A DNA stretch of 64,000 nt, taken from the NCBI GenBank assembly GCA_961205875.1, contig OY540813.1, positions 12,557,001-12,621,000 on the forward strand, in the 5' to 3' direction. Shown here one piece after another: positions 12,664-25,791 of the stretch. The notes beneath the pieces were generated by a model. The model saw only the letters and a program-made list of their open reading frames with translations, was not told the origin of the DNA and ran no database searches. Origin of the DNA: Sialis fuliginosa (taxonomy: Eukaryota; Arthropoda; Insecta; Megaloptera; Sialidae). Position 1 is the stretch's first letter. Each line of letters starts with the position of its first letter. Both the position numbers and the translations under genes were made by a program.

Positions 12664-15321
12664 TACTCACGTTTAATGTTTCTTTGTTTCTGATTAGACT
12701 CATGTATACATTTTATAATTTGTTTGTGTGCTATAACATCAGTTTAAAAAAATTAATGAATTTTTAAGAGTAAAAAATTATAGAACATATATTATTATAA
12801 TTAAACGTCGCTTCAAACCCACCCTAAAAAAAAAACAGGATCCAAATTTTGGGGTAAAAAGTAGACTTTGCCCCCCCTCACTGAAAATTGGGGGGGGGGT
12901 AACTGCCCCTGCCTCCCGGCTTCGGAGTCACTGCGTATGCATAAAAATACCAATAAAAAAATATGTAGGTAATTTACTATTTTGCCATAATTTATAGCAG
13001 TATTGTGCATGTTGTAATTGATAATTTAATTTTTTTATTAATTTTTTATACAAGATATAGCTTGTTGTGACAATACATGTTGATAACTTGGAATACTGCG
13101 CATCAAAAGGTCATATAAAAATGATAATAAAAATAAATAATGTTGCATTTTTCATCATATTATGTAAAAATTTATTTTTTATTGTCATAAATATTTAATA
13201 TGGTTATTTTTTAAAAATTATACCCAATCATTTTTTTATTCAAAATAATATAAAAAAATGGATATCTTTTGTCTCTTCCAATTTTCCTTTATAGTTGAAA
13301 GAAATAAAAAGTGAAAATGAAACAAAATCTATTTATTTTGTTTATATCATAAAAAATTGAAGTCCATTAAAAAATGTTTTAGATAAAAGTTGTTGGGTTT
13401 TATTCATAGAATACGATGATGTAATAAAAAATATAAGTTTCTACATAAAAAAAACGATATTGGCCTTCAATTAACATTGAAATCGTTCACCAAATAAAAA
13501 ATAAACTATGCCATGTTATTTCCCCCTCAAAACCATACAACTTTTACTAACAACATTTTTTTCATGAAATATTTCGTCATTTCGACATTAAATTAACCCT
13601 CTATATATAAAAAAAATACCTGTTCAAATTTAAATAAACAATCATATCTTCTATAAGCTAATATAACACATCAATTGCTATATGTACTTATAAAGTTACG
13701 AAAGTTTGAATATAATATCTAAAAATGATTTCATAATGATCATATTCATGGTCAATGTTGTTATACGTTTGAAAACAAAACCCCGGAGCAAATTCCTATC
13801 TTTCACGATACTGATTTCATATACCTATTCATTTTATTTAGAACATATTCATATATTCACGAACTACTAAATTTTAAATTTGTACTACTTATGTAATACT
13901 TTCTATTGCAAAATTTGTATAAGCGTATATATTTAAACGACAGACATTTGCAATATTTCAAGATAAAACACTATAATATTTCGGTCATTATCACAAAACA
14001 CATTTTCGCAAATCAAAATTACTAAAAAAAATTTGAACAATGATAAATATTATTCCTTAATTGACGTATTTCATTTTGAAATTGTCATGACACTGATGGG
14101 CGCACCAAAGGGGGCAGAGGGGGGGGGGGTCACCCCTAGCTTGTGTTCAAAAAGTAACATAGTCAAAACGATCATTTGTTATTTTTATTTATTTTATCTT
14201 ATAAACCAGTCAAATTTGATCGGTTTTTTACCTAAAATAAAAAAACATTAGAATGAATGAATCCCACTAAAATCGATAGCTAGGTAGAATACATTTTTAT
14301 AGATGATTTTATCTTCTATAGGATATGTACAATTTTATGATTGAAAAAAATTCAAAAAGAATTAAAAAAGTGAATATTTTTTGTTGTTACTTTTCGCACA
14401 CTTGTAAAATAAACAATGGAAATGAAAAATATTTTTCATTACCTTTTTACAATTTCTCGATATGTCTAGGTAAAACACCGAACATTTTTTTTTTAAGTAA
14501 GAAAGAAGAATTTCACATACTAAAGTTACAAAGTTGCAATCGCGAAGCACATAAATAATCGGATATTTAAAAAAAAATGGAAAAATGTTTGTTTACAATA
14601 ATGCCCATTTATAAAAGCAGTACACAACGCCCAAAAAAAAAATACTCATCTTTTCGAGCCCCCGCCCCATTACCGCGGGGACCGCGGTGAAACGTGTCGA
14701 TTAAATCAGTACGCCTATGAGACACTTCATATAAGGATAAACATTGTAATTGCATTACTTTGCCGTAAGTACATATTTATTATGTAGAATAAATCTACAA
14801 TAAAATAATAATCAACATGAAATAGCTATCAGTCAGTTTTGATAGTCTGACAGTGTCATCATTATTTTGTTTCTTACAAAGGCGAACAATAAGTACCTAC
14901 TACATAAATTATAAATAATAATATCTCAATATATGAAGTAATCAATATAAAATGCACTTTGTAGTGTTTCAATATAATATTTTATTATCATACTTAAATC
15001 CAATATCATGATTTCACTGTTTACTTTCGTGGGCAGTAAAAAAATCATTGAATAAAAGACACTGGTTGAAAAAATACAATGGAATTGATTCATGAATATT
15101 GTGATGAAATTTTAAGTAATATTTATTGTTACATATTGAAATATTTACATGAGTATGAAACCATTTCATTTGTCATTAAACTTTTGGAAACAAGCAATGT
15201 CTATATGCTTTATATTATCATTCCGTAAGATTATGTAAATTTTTTGAAAAATCTTATTGGAATTTGTAAATATACTAGGTATATATAAAAAAAAATGTAT
15301 TTGTACTTATACATTTTTTGG
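12664..15321. other. Intergenic DNA with GC-rich transposon scraps
   Basis: No gene is visible. GC-rich scraps lie at about 12820-12940 (two C/G runs and 'ggagtcactgcg'), 14096-14150 ('tgggcgcaccaaaggg' and a G run) and 14655-14700. Each looks like the end of a hAT-type element that cannot be bounded. The open frames spanning them are chance products. Confidence 0.45.
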
Positions 15322-15540
15322 TTCCCGGAAAAAATTTTTTGATCTGAAGTGGTCAAATCAGATCTTGATAAATCTGCATTTTGAGACAAAATCATATTTG
15401 TGGAGACCTACAAGGATCTTTGTAGATCTTTGCAGGTCTCCACAAATCAAAAACCAGTGAACAAATATAACTTTGTCTCAAAATGCATATCTATCAAGAT
15501 CTGATTTGATTACTTCAGATCTACAATTTTTTTCCGGGTA
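15322..15540. mobile_element. Foldback (hairpin) MITE, about 219 bp
   Basis: Almost the whole unit is self-complementary. The left arm 'cccggaaaaaattttttgat...gatctgaag...caaatcagatcttgata' is matched on the right by '...tatcaagatctgatttg...cttcagatc...tttttttccgggta'. The apex is 'gtggagacctacaaggatct' against 'agatctttgcaggtctccac'. The arms carry scattered mismatches, so the element is not recent. Transcribed, it would form one long hairpin. Confidence 0.75.
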
Positions 15541-16375
15541 ATGTACTTAATTAAGTATATATTTTTTTATAGAGTAATTTATTGTACTTGTTCAACAAAC
15601 TTCTGCAAACATTCAGGTCCCCATATTTTGGGAGAGGGGCTCACAAAATGAAATTTCGTAACATGGTTTACAGTTTACACTAGCAAATATAAAGGCAAAA
15701 TGGTCCGCTGCTTAGGGCCCTCGCTATTACAAATCCGACACTGAATTACCGTATTTTAAAAGTATAAAATTTTATATTTACATAACTACTAATATTTATT
15801 CTTTTTTCAATGATACCTAATATATGTACAGAATAAATATAAATTCATTTAAACGTATATTAATAATTACTATGTATATACTTTGTTTCATAAAAGTTTT
15901 TTATTTTATGTTTTTAGAATTAAAAGAGAGGTCTGCTAATTGAATCATTAATTTTATAAGCCAATCCATATATTTTCATTTAATAAATCAGTCATATAAT
16001 TAATCATTTAATGTTTCTTTTTTGCAAGCCAACATTTACTTAACATTTATTTGATACTTTGTCTACAGTTTGAAAATAAATATGACATTTTGAAAATACA
16101 ATATGAAATCAATAAGAAGTGTAACCTTGTATTAATTTGTAGATGTACACATAAACGTCTTCTTGCGTCGTGAATTCAATTATGCACGAATAAAAAACTG
16201 AAGTTGATGAGCCATAAAGTTGTAGCGTTTCTTCATACATATTTGAGCCGTTAAAAAGTTCACAAACTGATAATTTTTATAAACATATAATGTATATAAA
16301 AGTATATAGTATTATAATTAGTTGAGTAATTTTTACTTTTCGAAAAGCACTATACTGTACAAATGGATAATAATA
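15541..16375. other. Intergenic AT-rich DNA with one element scrap
   Basis: No gene is visible. A scrap at about 15690-15742 ('gcttagggccctcgc...aatccgacactg') resembles the end of the CAGGGCCGGATTTA-type hAT element that is complete at 23933-24246. Confidence 0.45.
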
Positions 16376-16377
16376 TA

Positions 16378-16919
16378 AGATACTGGCACCAGTCTTGAAT
16401 ATGACCTCAGTAATGGCTATTTTTTAATTAAATGTATTGAATTAGAAATATTTGTTGATCTTTGATTACTACCATTTCTAATTAATCTATATACATTTAA
16501 CTGTCTTACAGCGTGATTTGATGACAATCAAATCAAAACTAATTATTAGTATAATTTATTTATTAATTATTATATTATCATAGCAACTACTTTACATTGT
16601 TTCAAATTTGACGATTCTTTCTTTTATATCTTTTGTGTCGTAGTGCTTATCATTTTGTAACCATTAGCAAGTGTCCATCACTGCGTGTTCATTACTGGTT
16701 TTACTTTATCGATTACTGGAGAAAAACAATAAATAAAATAAAAGGCTATAATTTAAAAAACAAAATTATATTTGCGGACTTTGGTAATTAAATTGATTAA
16801 ATAAAGAGTTACTTGTTTTATTAGTAGCATGAGTTCATGAGAATTACAAAAAAGAAGCCCGTCAATCACAAAAACAGTAAACCTTGCTCTTATAGCGGCC
16901 ATAACTGGTGCCAGTACTT
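16378..16919. mobile_element. MITE family 'AGGTACTGGCACCAGT', copy 1 (TA target site)
   Basis: The ends AGATACTGGCACCAGT and ACTGGTGCCAGTACTT form an inverted repeat, and both sides are flanked by TA (16376-16377, 16920-16921). The 542-bp interior has no transposase. Copies at 21875-22425 and 61108-61625 share the interior, including 'cttatcattttgtaa', 'agcaagtgtccatcactg' and 'aaaaggctataattta'. TA duplication suggests mobilisation by a Tc1/mariner-type transposase. The 85-codon minus frame inside is not a gene. Confidence 0.9.
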
Positions 16920-16921
16920 TA

Positions 16922-19900
16922 TATGTGTATGTACTGTGTACAATAGTGTACATGCTTTGACAGAACAGCTTATAATTAGATATAAAAGAACGTTTAACAG
17001 TTGAAAACAATAATAATCTAAAAAAGAACTACGTAAAAACAGTGATACCAATTTATCTGCACGCGAAAGTATTTATGACTCCTTCGAGATTTGAGTGTTT
17101 TATTTTTTACGTGCATGTTTATATATGATGGATAAAAAAAATAATTGTTGTACGTCACAAATATTCACATACCTATACTATTTTCTTTATTTCTATAAAA
17201 CTGATAAACTTTATTTCAAATACTTCATACGTGATTTTGCAAGTTGCAACCGTGTAGTTTATTATCTATAAGTTAATCCGATTAATGGTTTTTGCGTGAT
17301 TGAGACACAATAAAATAAATGAATGGACGGACATTAACTTTTAAATATTATTAGGGATAAAATTTAAGGGTTTAAAAATCTTATGCCAGTGGTATTATAA
17401 TGAATTCATTCGCGTACAAAGCAAAATATCATTATATTACTTACAATCACTATATACAAAGTTTGGAACTAGGTCTTTTCCAGTTATAAATTTATCTAAA
17501 TTAATCCCCAAAGTGACTATTTTACTACATACCTTATTTTATGAATCAATCATAATTTTTTTTGTTTATAATTACATCAAAGCGTAATTATGTAGGTAAT
17601 TATAAACAAAAAACTTACTTACAATGAGAAAAGGAATTAGCTCTAAAATTATTGTATCCCAAACCGGACCATCGTGTATATTATAATTGTATCTTTAAAT
17701 AATATAAACCATTCTATAAAAGATATTAATAATTTCATCCAAGCAAAAATTCGAAAATATTCAAACAAGAAATTTTTACTGTGAAATTGGTATTAAGCCG
17801 AACTGATTTCGTCATTTTTATTTTTCATCGTTTTATTTCTTCTCATTAGAATTTTAGCATCTTGGCCGACTTTATCAACCACTCATACAGTCTACATTCA
17901 TACAAACTTATGTACAAGAATATATGTATATACAGAGTGATTTACAATATAGTATATTTTTGTGTATTTTGTATCATATAATCTTCTACAAGTTCCCAAC
18001 TCAGGAAAAAATTAAAGAACAAAAAAGTATTTAATAAAAATCGGCGGGCCCACTGGCCCCATACACCCTTGGTCTAAATTATTATTATTTGATACTGGAA
18101 ATCGATAACATTTTGGCAAAATTTTGGGCAAAAGACTGTAGTTCCATTACGAAGTATTTCTGGACAAAGGTTCGTATAAGATTTTATGCTTAAAATTACA
18201 TCCTCGATCTACTGTAAATTTTTTTTACACTAATTATTAATCATTCTGTATAACCATTTTATTATTTACAAAATTACAAATACTTTTTATTTACATTTTT
18301 TTAAATTTAATTCGTCCGCGAGATTTTTTTATAATTTTTCGACCCTGTCCTTGTTCTTTGTACATGTAACATCAAGTTGTTAACCTAAATGTAACTTGTT
18401 TTTAATTATATTTTTTTAAATACTTACCTACATATGTATACAAATTCAGTCAAGGATGATTGAACAATTTAAGGTCAGTTATAAAAATAAAATTATTTTG
18501 AGAAATAACAAATTAATATATTAACTATGCAAAATCAGTCTAGTAAAATATAAATAATTTAATTTTAATAACTGTGCATTATAAAGTAAAATCACATGCG
18601 TTATATATTTAACCGTGATGTTAGATATTTGCATAACTTGCAAAAAATCATAAAAAGTGTAGATAGAGAGATACAGTATGTTGCTATAAATACAAAACTT
18701 TTAGAGATTATGTACAAAAAAATTATATTGTTGATAGAAACATATTTTTCAATGTCTGTACGTATTGATGGTGTTAATTAGAATGATGATAACTGACACT
18801 TTGGCAGTGGCTAACTAACAATAAGGAAGATTACGGCCCGGAGCAGAATGTTAGTTATGGGCCCCAGTGTCACTTATTTTAAGGGAAATTTTTTTTTTAG
18901 TTAAAAAAATATCGTATCATATCTAAAAAACAGCAAGGTACCTTTTGAACTTTTAAGCACTCTTCTAAGAAATTACATTTTTGCAATTGTCATGTTATGA
19001 CCTATTAAGATAATGATAATACTTACAATTTAAATTTGTATTATCAATAAATATACAATGTATTGTATATGTAAACATTATTTATAAAAAATAATATGTT
19101 GTAATGTTAACAAAAAGCACCATTTAAATATTTTTTATTACAATTCCTGTACAATTAAATATTATTACATTTTTTTATGCAAATTTCAAAACCCGTTTGT
19201 CAAATTTCGCGAAAATAATTATAAAAACTGGTACTATTTAATTGATTAGAATTGTGAATTGCGGTTTTGAACTAATATTTAATAAAGGATATACATATGT
19301 ATCTACATTGATTAAAAATAAGTCTTTTATAGATATATGAATGCCATTATATTAACACTTTTGAAAAATATATTTTTCAATTATCATATTTTATATAGAT
19401 AATAAACGTGTTTACACAGATTTACTAAAACTGATAACTGAACTGAATTGAATAAAATCGATTTTATAAACGGATCATTAATAAGTTATAATAGCAGTGT
19501 TGAATTCAGGAGGGGTGCCAGAGGACGGGACTTCACTATCGATAACAGCCCCCCCCCCCTCTCCTCACTAAACTATTTTTTTTTATGTGTAAAATAAACA
19601 ATATTAATTATTTTAATAAATATTAAATCTTTCATAACAAAATTAGTTGTCAAATTGAATTTTAGTAATATATAAATGTTAATTTTATAAAAAAAGTACT
19701 TATAATTAGTTAACATATTCATTGATATTATGACATTTTATCGAAAGTTATTTATTTAATTTTGTTTAAATTATACATTCAATTTGGTTTTTTTCTGTGA
19801 GTGACCATGAAGTTTTGGGTGGCTGATATGTACACGTAAAATGCAAAAGAAATCTCCTCGTACCCCTAAATATACTCTATGGATTTAATACTGAATAGTA

Positions 19901-21874
19901 GATTAAATTAGAACTAAATACTTACTGAACAACTTAATTTATTTTTAGGAAAGAATTATTGATGATAACAAAATTATAAATACATATATTATAATATATT
20001 TATAATTTATAATACTAAGAAAATTCTTTATCGACATATATTAATCTTATCAATTTTTAAATAAATGCATTAATTGAGTTAAAACTTGATTTTAGATTAA
20101 ATAAATTTAGATTTATTTATTTCAGAAACAAGAGTAATTATCCGCAACACTCGAATAAACAAAAATTTTATTTAATGAAATGTTTAAAATTATTTCCTGG
20201 TAAAATAAAGTTTGATCATCGACATATCATTCGCGATAAAAATTCCTTCTGAAGCCCATAGTACAGGCTTCAGAAATCGTCTACCACCGTAAAGGTCAAA
20301 ATAGCTTACAACAGATTCCAAAATATAAAAACATCACCGGTTATCTTTTTCTAGGGCAGAGCTTATATAGTTACATCATTTTAAATAAAAACTCAATTAT
20401 ACACCCATTTCATTAATTAATTTTATATCTAGTTAATATATTTAAATACTAAATTTCGGAATATCAAATATTTATTGCCACAAAATTTACTTATACAATT
20501 TTCAGTAGATCACATATAATAATTTAATCGCACAAATATGTATGTGTACTATAAACGGAGAGTACTTATTTATCTAGCAAATGAGTTTCAAAATATCTGT
20601 CTTTGTTTGGTACATGGAAAACTGATTAAAATGTTATGATAATGAAATAGGAATATGAATGAAAACTGCTCGACTACTTCTGCATGCGACTCTACATACG
20701 TTACCAAAAATCGAATGATAAAATTATGTAGTCACGCAGTGACTATAATTTAGATGCAATTAAATTTTTTTCAGTTAAAAACTCATTACAACTGTAAATA
20801 AAAAAATTACGTAAGATTTATATAGTAAAATAATAACAGAAATTTAAAAAACAAAAATTCCATTGCATAAAAGAGAACAATGTAAGTAATAAAAATTATC
20901 TTGTATACGTTTCTAATTTAAGACTTTTAGTAAAAGCACTTTTTTTATACATATATGTACTATACAAAAAACATGTAAAAGAAATTTAAAACAAACTATA
21001 AATTATTGTAGTACAGGTATAATTAAAATAAGTATGTGCAAAATATGTTAACTAACATAATCTTAAACAATGATGAATATTTATAAAACGAAGAGTTAGG
21101 TATATATATTTACCAAGAATTGTATAATATGTATGTATGTATATCACCTATGTTAATAATCTTTTGTATGAAATATTACGGTTTTAATACTGTAGTTTCA
21201 GTATTTATTTTAAAAACAATAGCGTGGCTACTGAAATACTTATGTATGTAATATACACGTACATTAATTCATAATAAGTTTATGATTTGTAAAATAAAAA
21301 TAAAACAGTTTTTATTTTAAAGGATTGGTATTTCCTAAGTTTTAAATTCTGCACATTTGTACAGATTCTTTGAAAATATTATATATAAAATTTTGACTTG
21401 CAGTTTCGTTGAAGAGATTAATTAAAGAATACGTGTTGAGATATTTACGTTTTATAAAAACTTGTTTTATCAGAACATTAAAAGCAATAATCTACCAAAA
21501 CCTACCTTATAATTTTCGTTAACTATTCAAATTGGTGTACTAATCAATACGGTTGTGTATAATATGAAAATAAAGACAAATAAAATATTACAACTGATAA
21601 TTATTCTTTTGAAACAATTTATAAAAAAGCTGTCATGGGTGTCATGGGACTTATAGTATTTTATACTGAAAATGAACAGTATATTTCCATTTTTTTTAAA
21701 TATTTCTAACCAACTGATAAAAGAAATAAAAAACGAATAAAACATCAATTATAAATAACAAAATTCTTTATAATTTTTATCCAAATCATTTATCTTTTAT
21801 TCATTACACAGTTTAAAAATTAATTCGAAAACAGGGTACATGTGAAGCTAGTTACGAAGTTATAAATATATGTA
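16922..21874. other. Long gene-free AT-rich stretch
   Basis: No exon is visible. Minor structures seen are a 19-bp inverted repeat at 17557-17612 ('ttttgtttataattac' and complement) and a 10-bp-arm hairpin at 20247-20275. hAT-like ends lie at about 18788-18878 ('cagtggctaactaacaata...tgttagttatgggccccag') and 19498-19565 (a 'cagtgttgaattcagg' start followed by a C run). Open frames of 61-73 codons here have AT-driven composition only. Confidence 0.5.
20247..20275. repeat. Short perfect hairpin
   Basis: TTCTGAAGCC and GGCTTCAGAA form 10-bp perfect arms around a 9-nt loop. No poly-T or other context identifies it as a terminator or a small RNA. Confidence 0.5.
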
Positions 21875-22425
21875 AGGTACTGGCACCAGTCTTGGATCAT
21901 ACTCCAGTGTTAGATTCTCATTTAATTAAATGTACTAAATTATAAATATTTGTTAATATTTAATTACTGCCATTACTGAATCATAATTTATAGACACTTA
22001 ACTATAAAAAAGCTTAATTTGATGACAATAGTCCAATGGGTGTCAAAATGGTGGACATTTAAACTAATTATTAGTCTAATTTATTAATTAATTATTATAT
22101 TATCATAGAATCTACTTTACATTGTTTCAAATTTTACGATTCTTTATTTTATAACTTTTGTATCACAGTACTTATCATTTTGTAAACATTAGCAAGTGTC
22201 CATCACTGGTTTAACTTTATTCATTACTGGAGAAAAAACATAAACAAAATAAAAGGCTATAATTTAAGGAAAAAATATATATTTGCAGACTTTGGTAATT
22301 AAATTTATTTAATAAAGACGTACTTGTTTTATTAGTAACATGAATTCATGAAAATTACAAAAAATAAGCTCATCAATCTCAAAAAACAGTAAACTTTGCT
22401 CTTAAAGGGGGGCAAAACAGTATCT
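21875..22425. mobile_element. MITE family 'AGGTACTGGCACCAGT', copy 2 (right end decayed)
   Basis: The left end AGGTACTGGCACCAGT follows a TA (21873-21874), and the interior matches copies 1 and 3. The right inverted repeat is eroded: after 'gctcttaaagggg' only 'ggcaaaacagtatct' remains, consistent with a deletion inside the terminal repeat, followed by TA at 22426-22427. Confidence 0.8.
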
Positions 22426-22427
22426 TA

Positions 22428-23924
22428 TGTTCTTATATGCACACTTAATTTTTTTTTTGAAAAGTTTACTACTTTCACCCACGTGCCCTTGATTTACATA
22501 TATATGGTGTAAAATCTCATATTTCTATCTAAAAATAATATTAGTATTTGTTAAATATGTACATTATGTGAATATACTCATAATTATTACCTAAATGTAT
22601 TTATTTATATTTGTAGATTTCAAAATATCTGTCTAACTCACGACCTCATGGAGCTAGTTATTATTTACACATAATTTCAAAATTATTGCCAAAATGCATT
22701 TTTTAATTTTAAAAATACATACAAGTAAAATATTTAGAAAAATAATAGTCATTTTGTTGCATTTACAATTAGTATTATCAGTAAGCTGATAAAAAAAAGT
22801 ATGCGGTATATTACAAACGTTATAAATACTTGACTTGTTGATCTTCGCATCAGTACGTATAGCAAACAAATTTTAATGGCATTGAAATACATAAAAAATA
22901 TTTTGTATTTTATTTTGTGATATGTGATTTAGTCACATGATTCACAATTGTAATGTAATATGTTACGTTACTTTATTTATTAATAGGTAAAATTGCATAC
23001 AAATATATTAACTTATATTTGATCTTAAACACAGTCATGCATCCAAGAGGTGCGTTCTTATTTTCGCGGATTGTTGTATGATTATTAATTATTATAATTA
23101 ATGTATTATTATAACAATATTAATAAGATATTTATATTTTACTCTTTTCACATTTATGCTTTTATAGGAAGACTATAGTAATCATTACACTTCGTAAAAA
23201 ATTGAAATTTGAATTAATTCTACATTAATTGAAATCATTTCTAACAAAAATTATCTTTTTCTGTCATGAACATGAACTTGTAAATAATTCAAATCCGTTT
23301 ATATTTTTGTCATAAATAAAATATATATTTTTTAAAAACATCAATTTTTTGCAACCTAATTTATCTAGTATTTTTAAATTAAATAAATAAAAATTTTAAA
23401 TTTAAATGAGTTTATATATTATATACTTAATTATATGTTCTAATAAATAATTTTATATAAACTATAATTATTATATTTTACAGTGTGCTAAAAAAATCTG
23501 CCTGTTTTAAAAAAAAAAAATCTTGTGTATGCAACTATTTAGTAGCATGCTGGGGGTTATGCTACCCCCAGTTTTATCAAATTCTGTTATTGGTGCCAGT
23601 CATGTAAATGATCAATCAAAACCTGCAGCATTTGTTATTTAACAGACGTGTACTAACAATAAGCTGTCAATCATCACAAACAAACTGGTAACACAGATAG
23701 AAGAAATAATTGTTAGTCAAAAAAGTATTCGCGGTCTATTCCTTGTTAATATAATTATCTGCGGGAGATCTATGTATAATAAAATACATTCGTTACTTAA
23801 TTTAAGTTTATTATTTGGTTGTAAAATATTTCGCTTCCCCGCTATATTGAAAATATAAGAGTAAACTATGAATGTATTTGATCAGTTTTAAAAATATGTA
23901 TAAATGTTTTTGGTCTTCAATTTC
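22428..23924. other. Gene-free AT-rich stretch
   Basis: No exon or bounded element is visible. Around 23540-23600 'gctgggggttatgctacccccagttttatc' forms a small GC-rich inverted repeat (CTGGGGGT against ACCCCCAG). Confidence 0.5.
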
Positions 23925-23932
23925 AAAATATT

Positions 23933-24246
23933 CAGGGCCGGATTTACCCATAAGCAAAATTAGCAGTTGCTTAGGGTCCCAGCTTTGTGGGGTCCCCCAA
24001 TTCGTCAAAACATTACGAATTTTGTAACTAAATGCGACATAACTTTTTAATTAAAATATTAATATGTTAATAAGTTAGGTAATTAAAGTGAACGATATCA
24101 ATTTTAATAATAAATTTAATGAATGTATCCAACAGTTCAATAAAAAATATGACATAAGTAATTTCAAATTTTGCATTTGTTTTCGAACTTAAGGGCACCT
24201 CCTATGACTACTGCTCAGGGCCCTTACAAATATAAATCCGGCCCTG
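23933..24246. mobile_element. hAT-type MITE with CAGGGCCGGATTTA ends
   Basis: The 314-bp unit begins CAGGGCCGGATTTA and ends TAAATCCGGCCCTG, a perfect 14-bp terminal inverted repeat. It is flanked by AAAATATT (23925-23932) and AAAATATC (24247-24254), an 8-bp duplication with one change. The subterminal 'gcttagggtccc' and 'ctcagggccctta' also correspond. This is a non-autonomous hAT-superfamily element. Confidence 0.9.
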
Positions 24247-24609
24247 AAAATATCTCACATGTATAAGTGATCCACTGTACGGATTTTTATTAAACGGTTT
24301 ATTATAGTTGGATTACGAATTGCAGATAGGACAAAATAAAAATTTTAAATTTTTAGTCTACATAATATACTATAGTTATACATACAATTAGTATTTAGTA
24401 TTTAGATTTTTTAAAACTCTCCTAACAATTGAATTTAACTTTGCATTGACAAACACAATTACTTTATTAATCTAAATGGCGTGTTTTTCTTATCAACAAA
24501 ATAATAAGGAATAAAAATTATCGACTGTGCAATCATTTAACTACACTGAGTACAAAGCATTCGTATTTTATGTAAATTTGAAATTATAATGCAATATAAA
24601 AAAATTTAA

Positions 24610-24690
24610 ATCAGGGAACAATTTTTTGTCTCATTCTAAAACGATCACAATGCTTCTGGTATCTTCGATATTGCGAGGAAGCAATAAAAA
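24610..24690 (+). repeat. End fragment of the 'cttcgatattgcgaggaagc' repeat family
   Basis: The stretch 'tttttgtctcattctaaaacg' followed by 'tatcttcgatattgcgagg' matches the 3' part of the repeat at 9335-9685 with a few changes. Only this end is present, as expected for a 5'-truncated copy. Confidence 0.6.
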
Positions 24691-24845
24691 AAAAATTTCA
24701 AATGTGATGCTTATTTATAATAATTATCATAATCTGTAATTATGTAAACATAAAAATAAAATTAAAATCGCTTTTAAATTTATGTAATATGCGCTCTAAA
24801 AATTTACTCTTTGGTATATTTATTAATTCAGAAAATAAAAATAAT

Positions 24846-25149
24846 GCCCGGTATTATAAAGAAATTTACTCTTAAAAGTGTTATAGTAACATTTGGTTAA
24901 ATTTAACGATGTGTGATTGGTGCATTTTGAAATGCCGCCACAAAATTTAATAAAATAGTAATTAATATTTTGTTTTCAAATTTATATCTGCCAAAAAATA
25001 TTATTATAATTTTATCTAGGATGCTTACTTTAATTTCATTAATGTATTTTATTGTTGAAAACAATATACTGTTGATTAATTTAAAATTTATCAGTTAGTT
25101 TCGAGGCGGCATTTCAAAATGCACCAATCACACAACGTTAAATTTGTAT
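24846..25149. mobile_element. Foldback element with 'GCCCGGTATTATAAAG' end, copy 1 (one terminus lost)
   Basis: The left terminus GCCCGGTATTATAAAGAAAT matches the elements at 45050-45290 and 63241-63523. Inward, 'atttaacgatgtgtgattgg' and 'tgcattttgaaatgccgcc' recur inverted near 25103-25145 with few mismatches. The right terminus is missing. The arm sequence differs from that of the other two copies although the ends are the same. Confidence 0.65.
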
Positions 25150-25361
25150 GTAATGTAAATGCTATGCACTTGTCGCCACTGCTTTTAAATCGCTGATTTC
25201 TACTTAATATTGTGTGTTCATAAAACATACATTTTTTCGACTGTCCAGCTTTTTGAACGATTTAAATTATTCACAACTGAATTTTTGACTCCATATGAAC
25301 TCATTCCTTATATAAAATTCGCGCGCATGAAAAAAATAGACAAATAATTTTCACTACTTAC

Positions 25362-25600
25362 ATTTGGCACAGCAATACACCAAGGACTGTTATCAGAGCA
25401 TTGGATAGCACAACATATCACAAGAGCACGCACGTCACGGCACAGCACACTACGTATCGACTTGTTTCTGCTACCGCTACACACGAGCGACTGGTTGTTG
25501 TGTGGTTAGATCAGACCTTGTCACGTTGTTGCGGTCCGGTGGACATTGTTGGATCACTCGTCTGGTGGAGGTGGAGATGATGTTTGTTGCTGTAGTTTCC
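25362..25600 (-). promoter_or_regulatory. GC-rich island: probable minus-strand promoter and non-coding 5' exon
   Basis: This is one of the few clearly GC-rich, non-repetitive patches. On the minus strand an initiator-like CCAGTCGC lies at about 25494-25487. Transcription from there would run 130 nt to a donor, AAAT|GTAAGT at 25362/25361, with no long frame after an ATG, so the exon would be leader only. A short upstream frame begins at ATGTCCACCGG (about 25546). On the plus strand a frame stays open from about 25404 to 25620 without an early ATG, probably because of base composition. Which gene it serves is not visible. The nearest minus-strand coding exon to the left is 20 kb away. Confidence 0.35.
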
Positions 25601-25791
25601 GGGGTGCGTGTTTTGTTTTAGATATTGTTTTGTTTACTTTGTTTTCTGATGCATGATCGCAGAGGTAGGGAATTTTTATACTTTTTTCGATGAATATTTT
25701 TGGTTTATAAAACTAGGGCATCACGTTGAGGTAAGATTGTTTTTTTTGACATGATGAGACGAGATCAGATTAAATTTTGACGGTACGAGAT

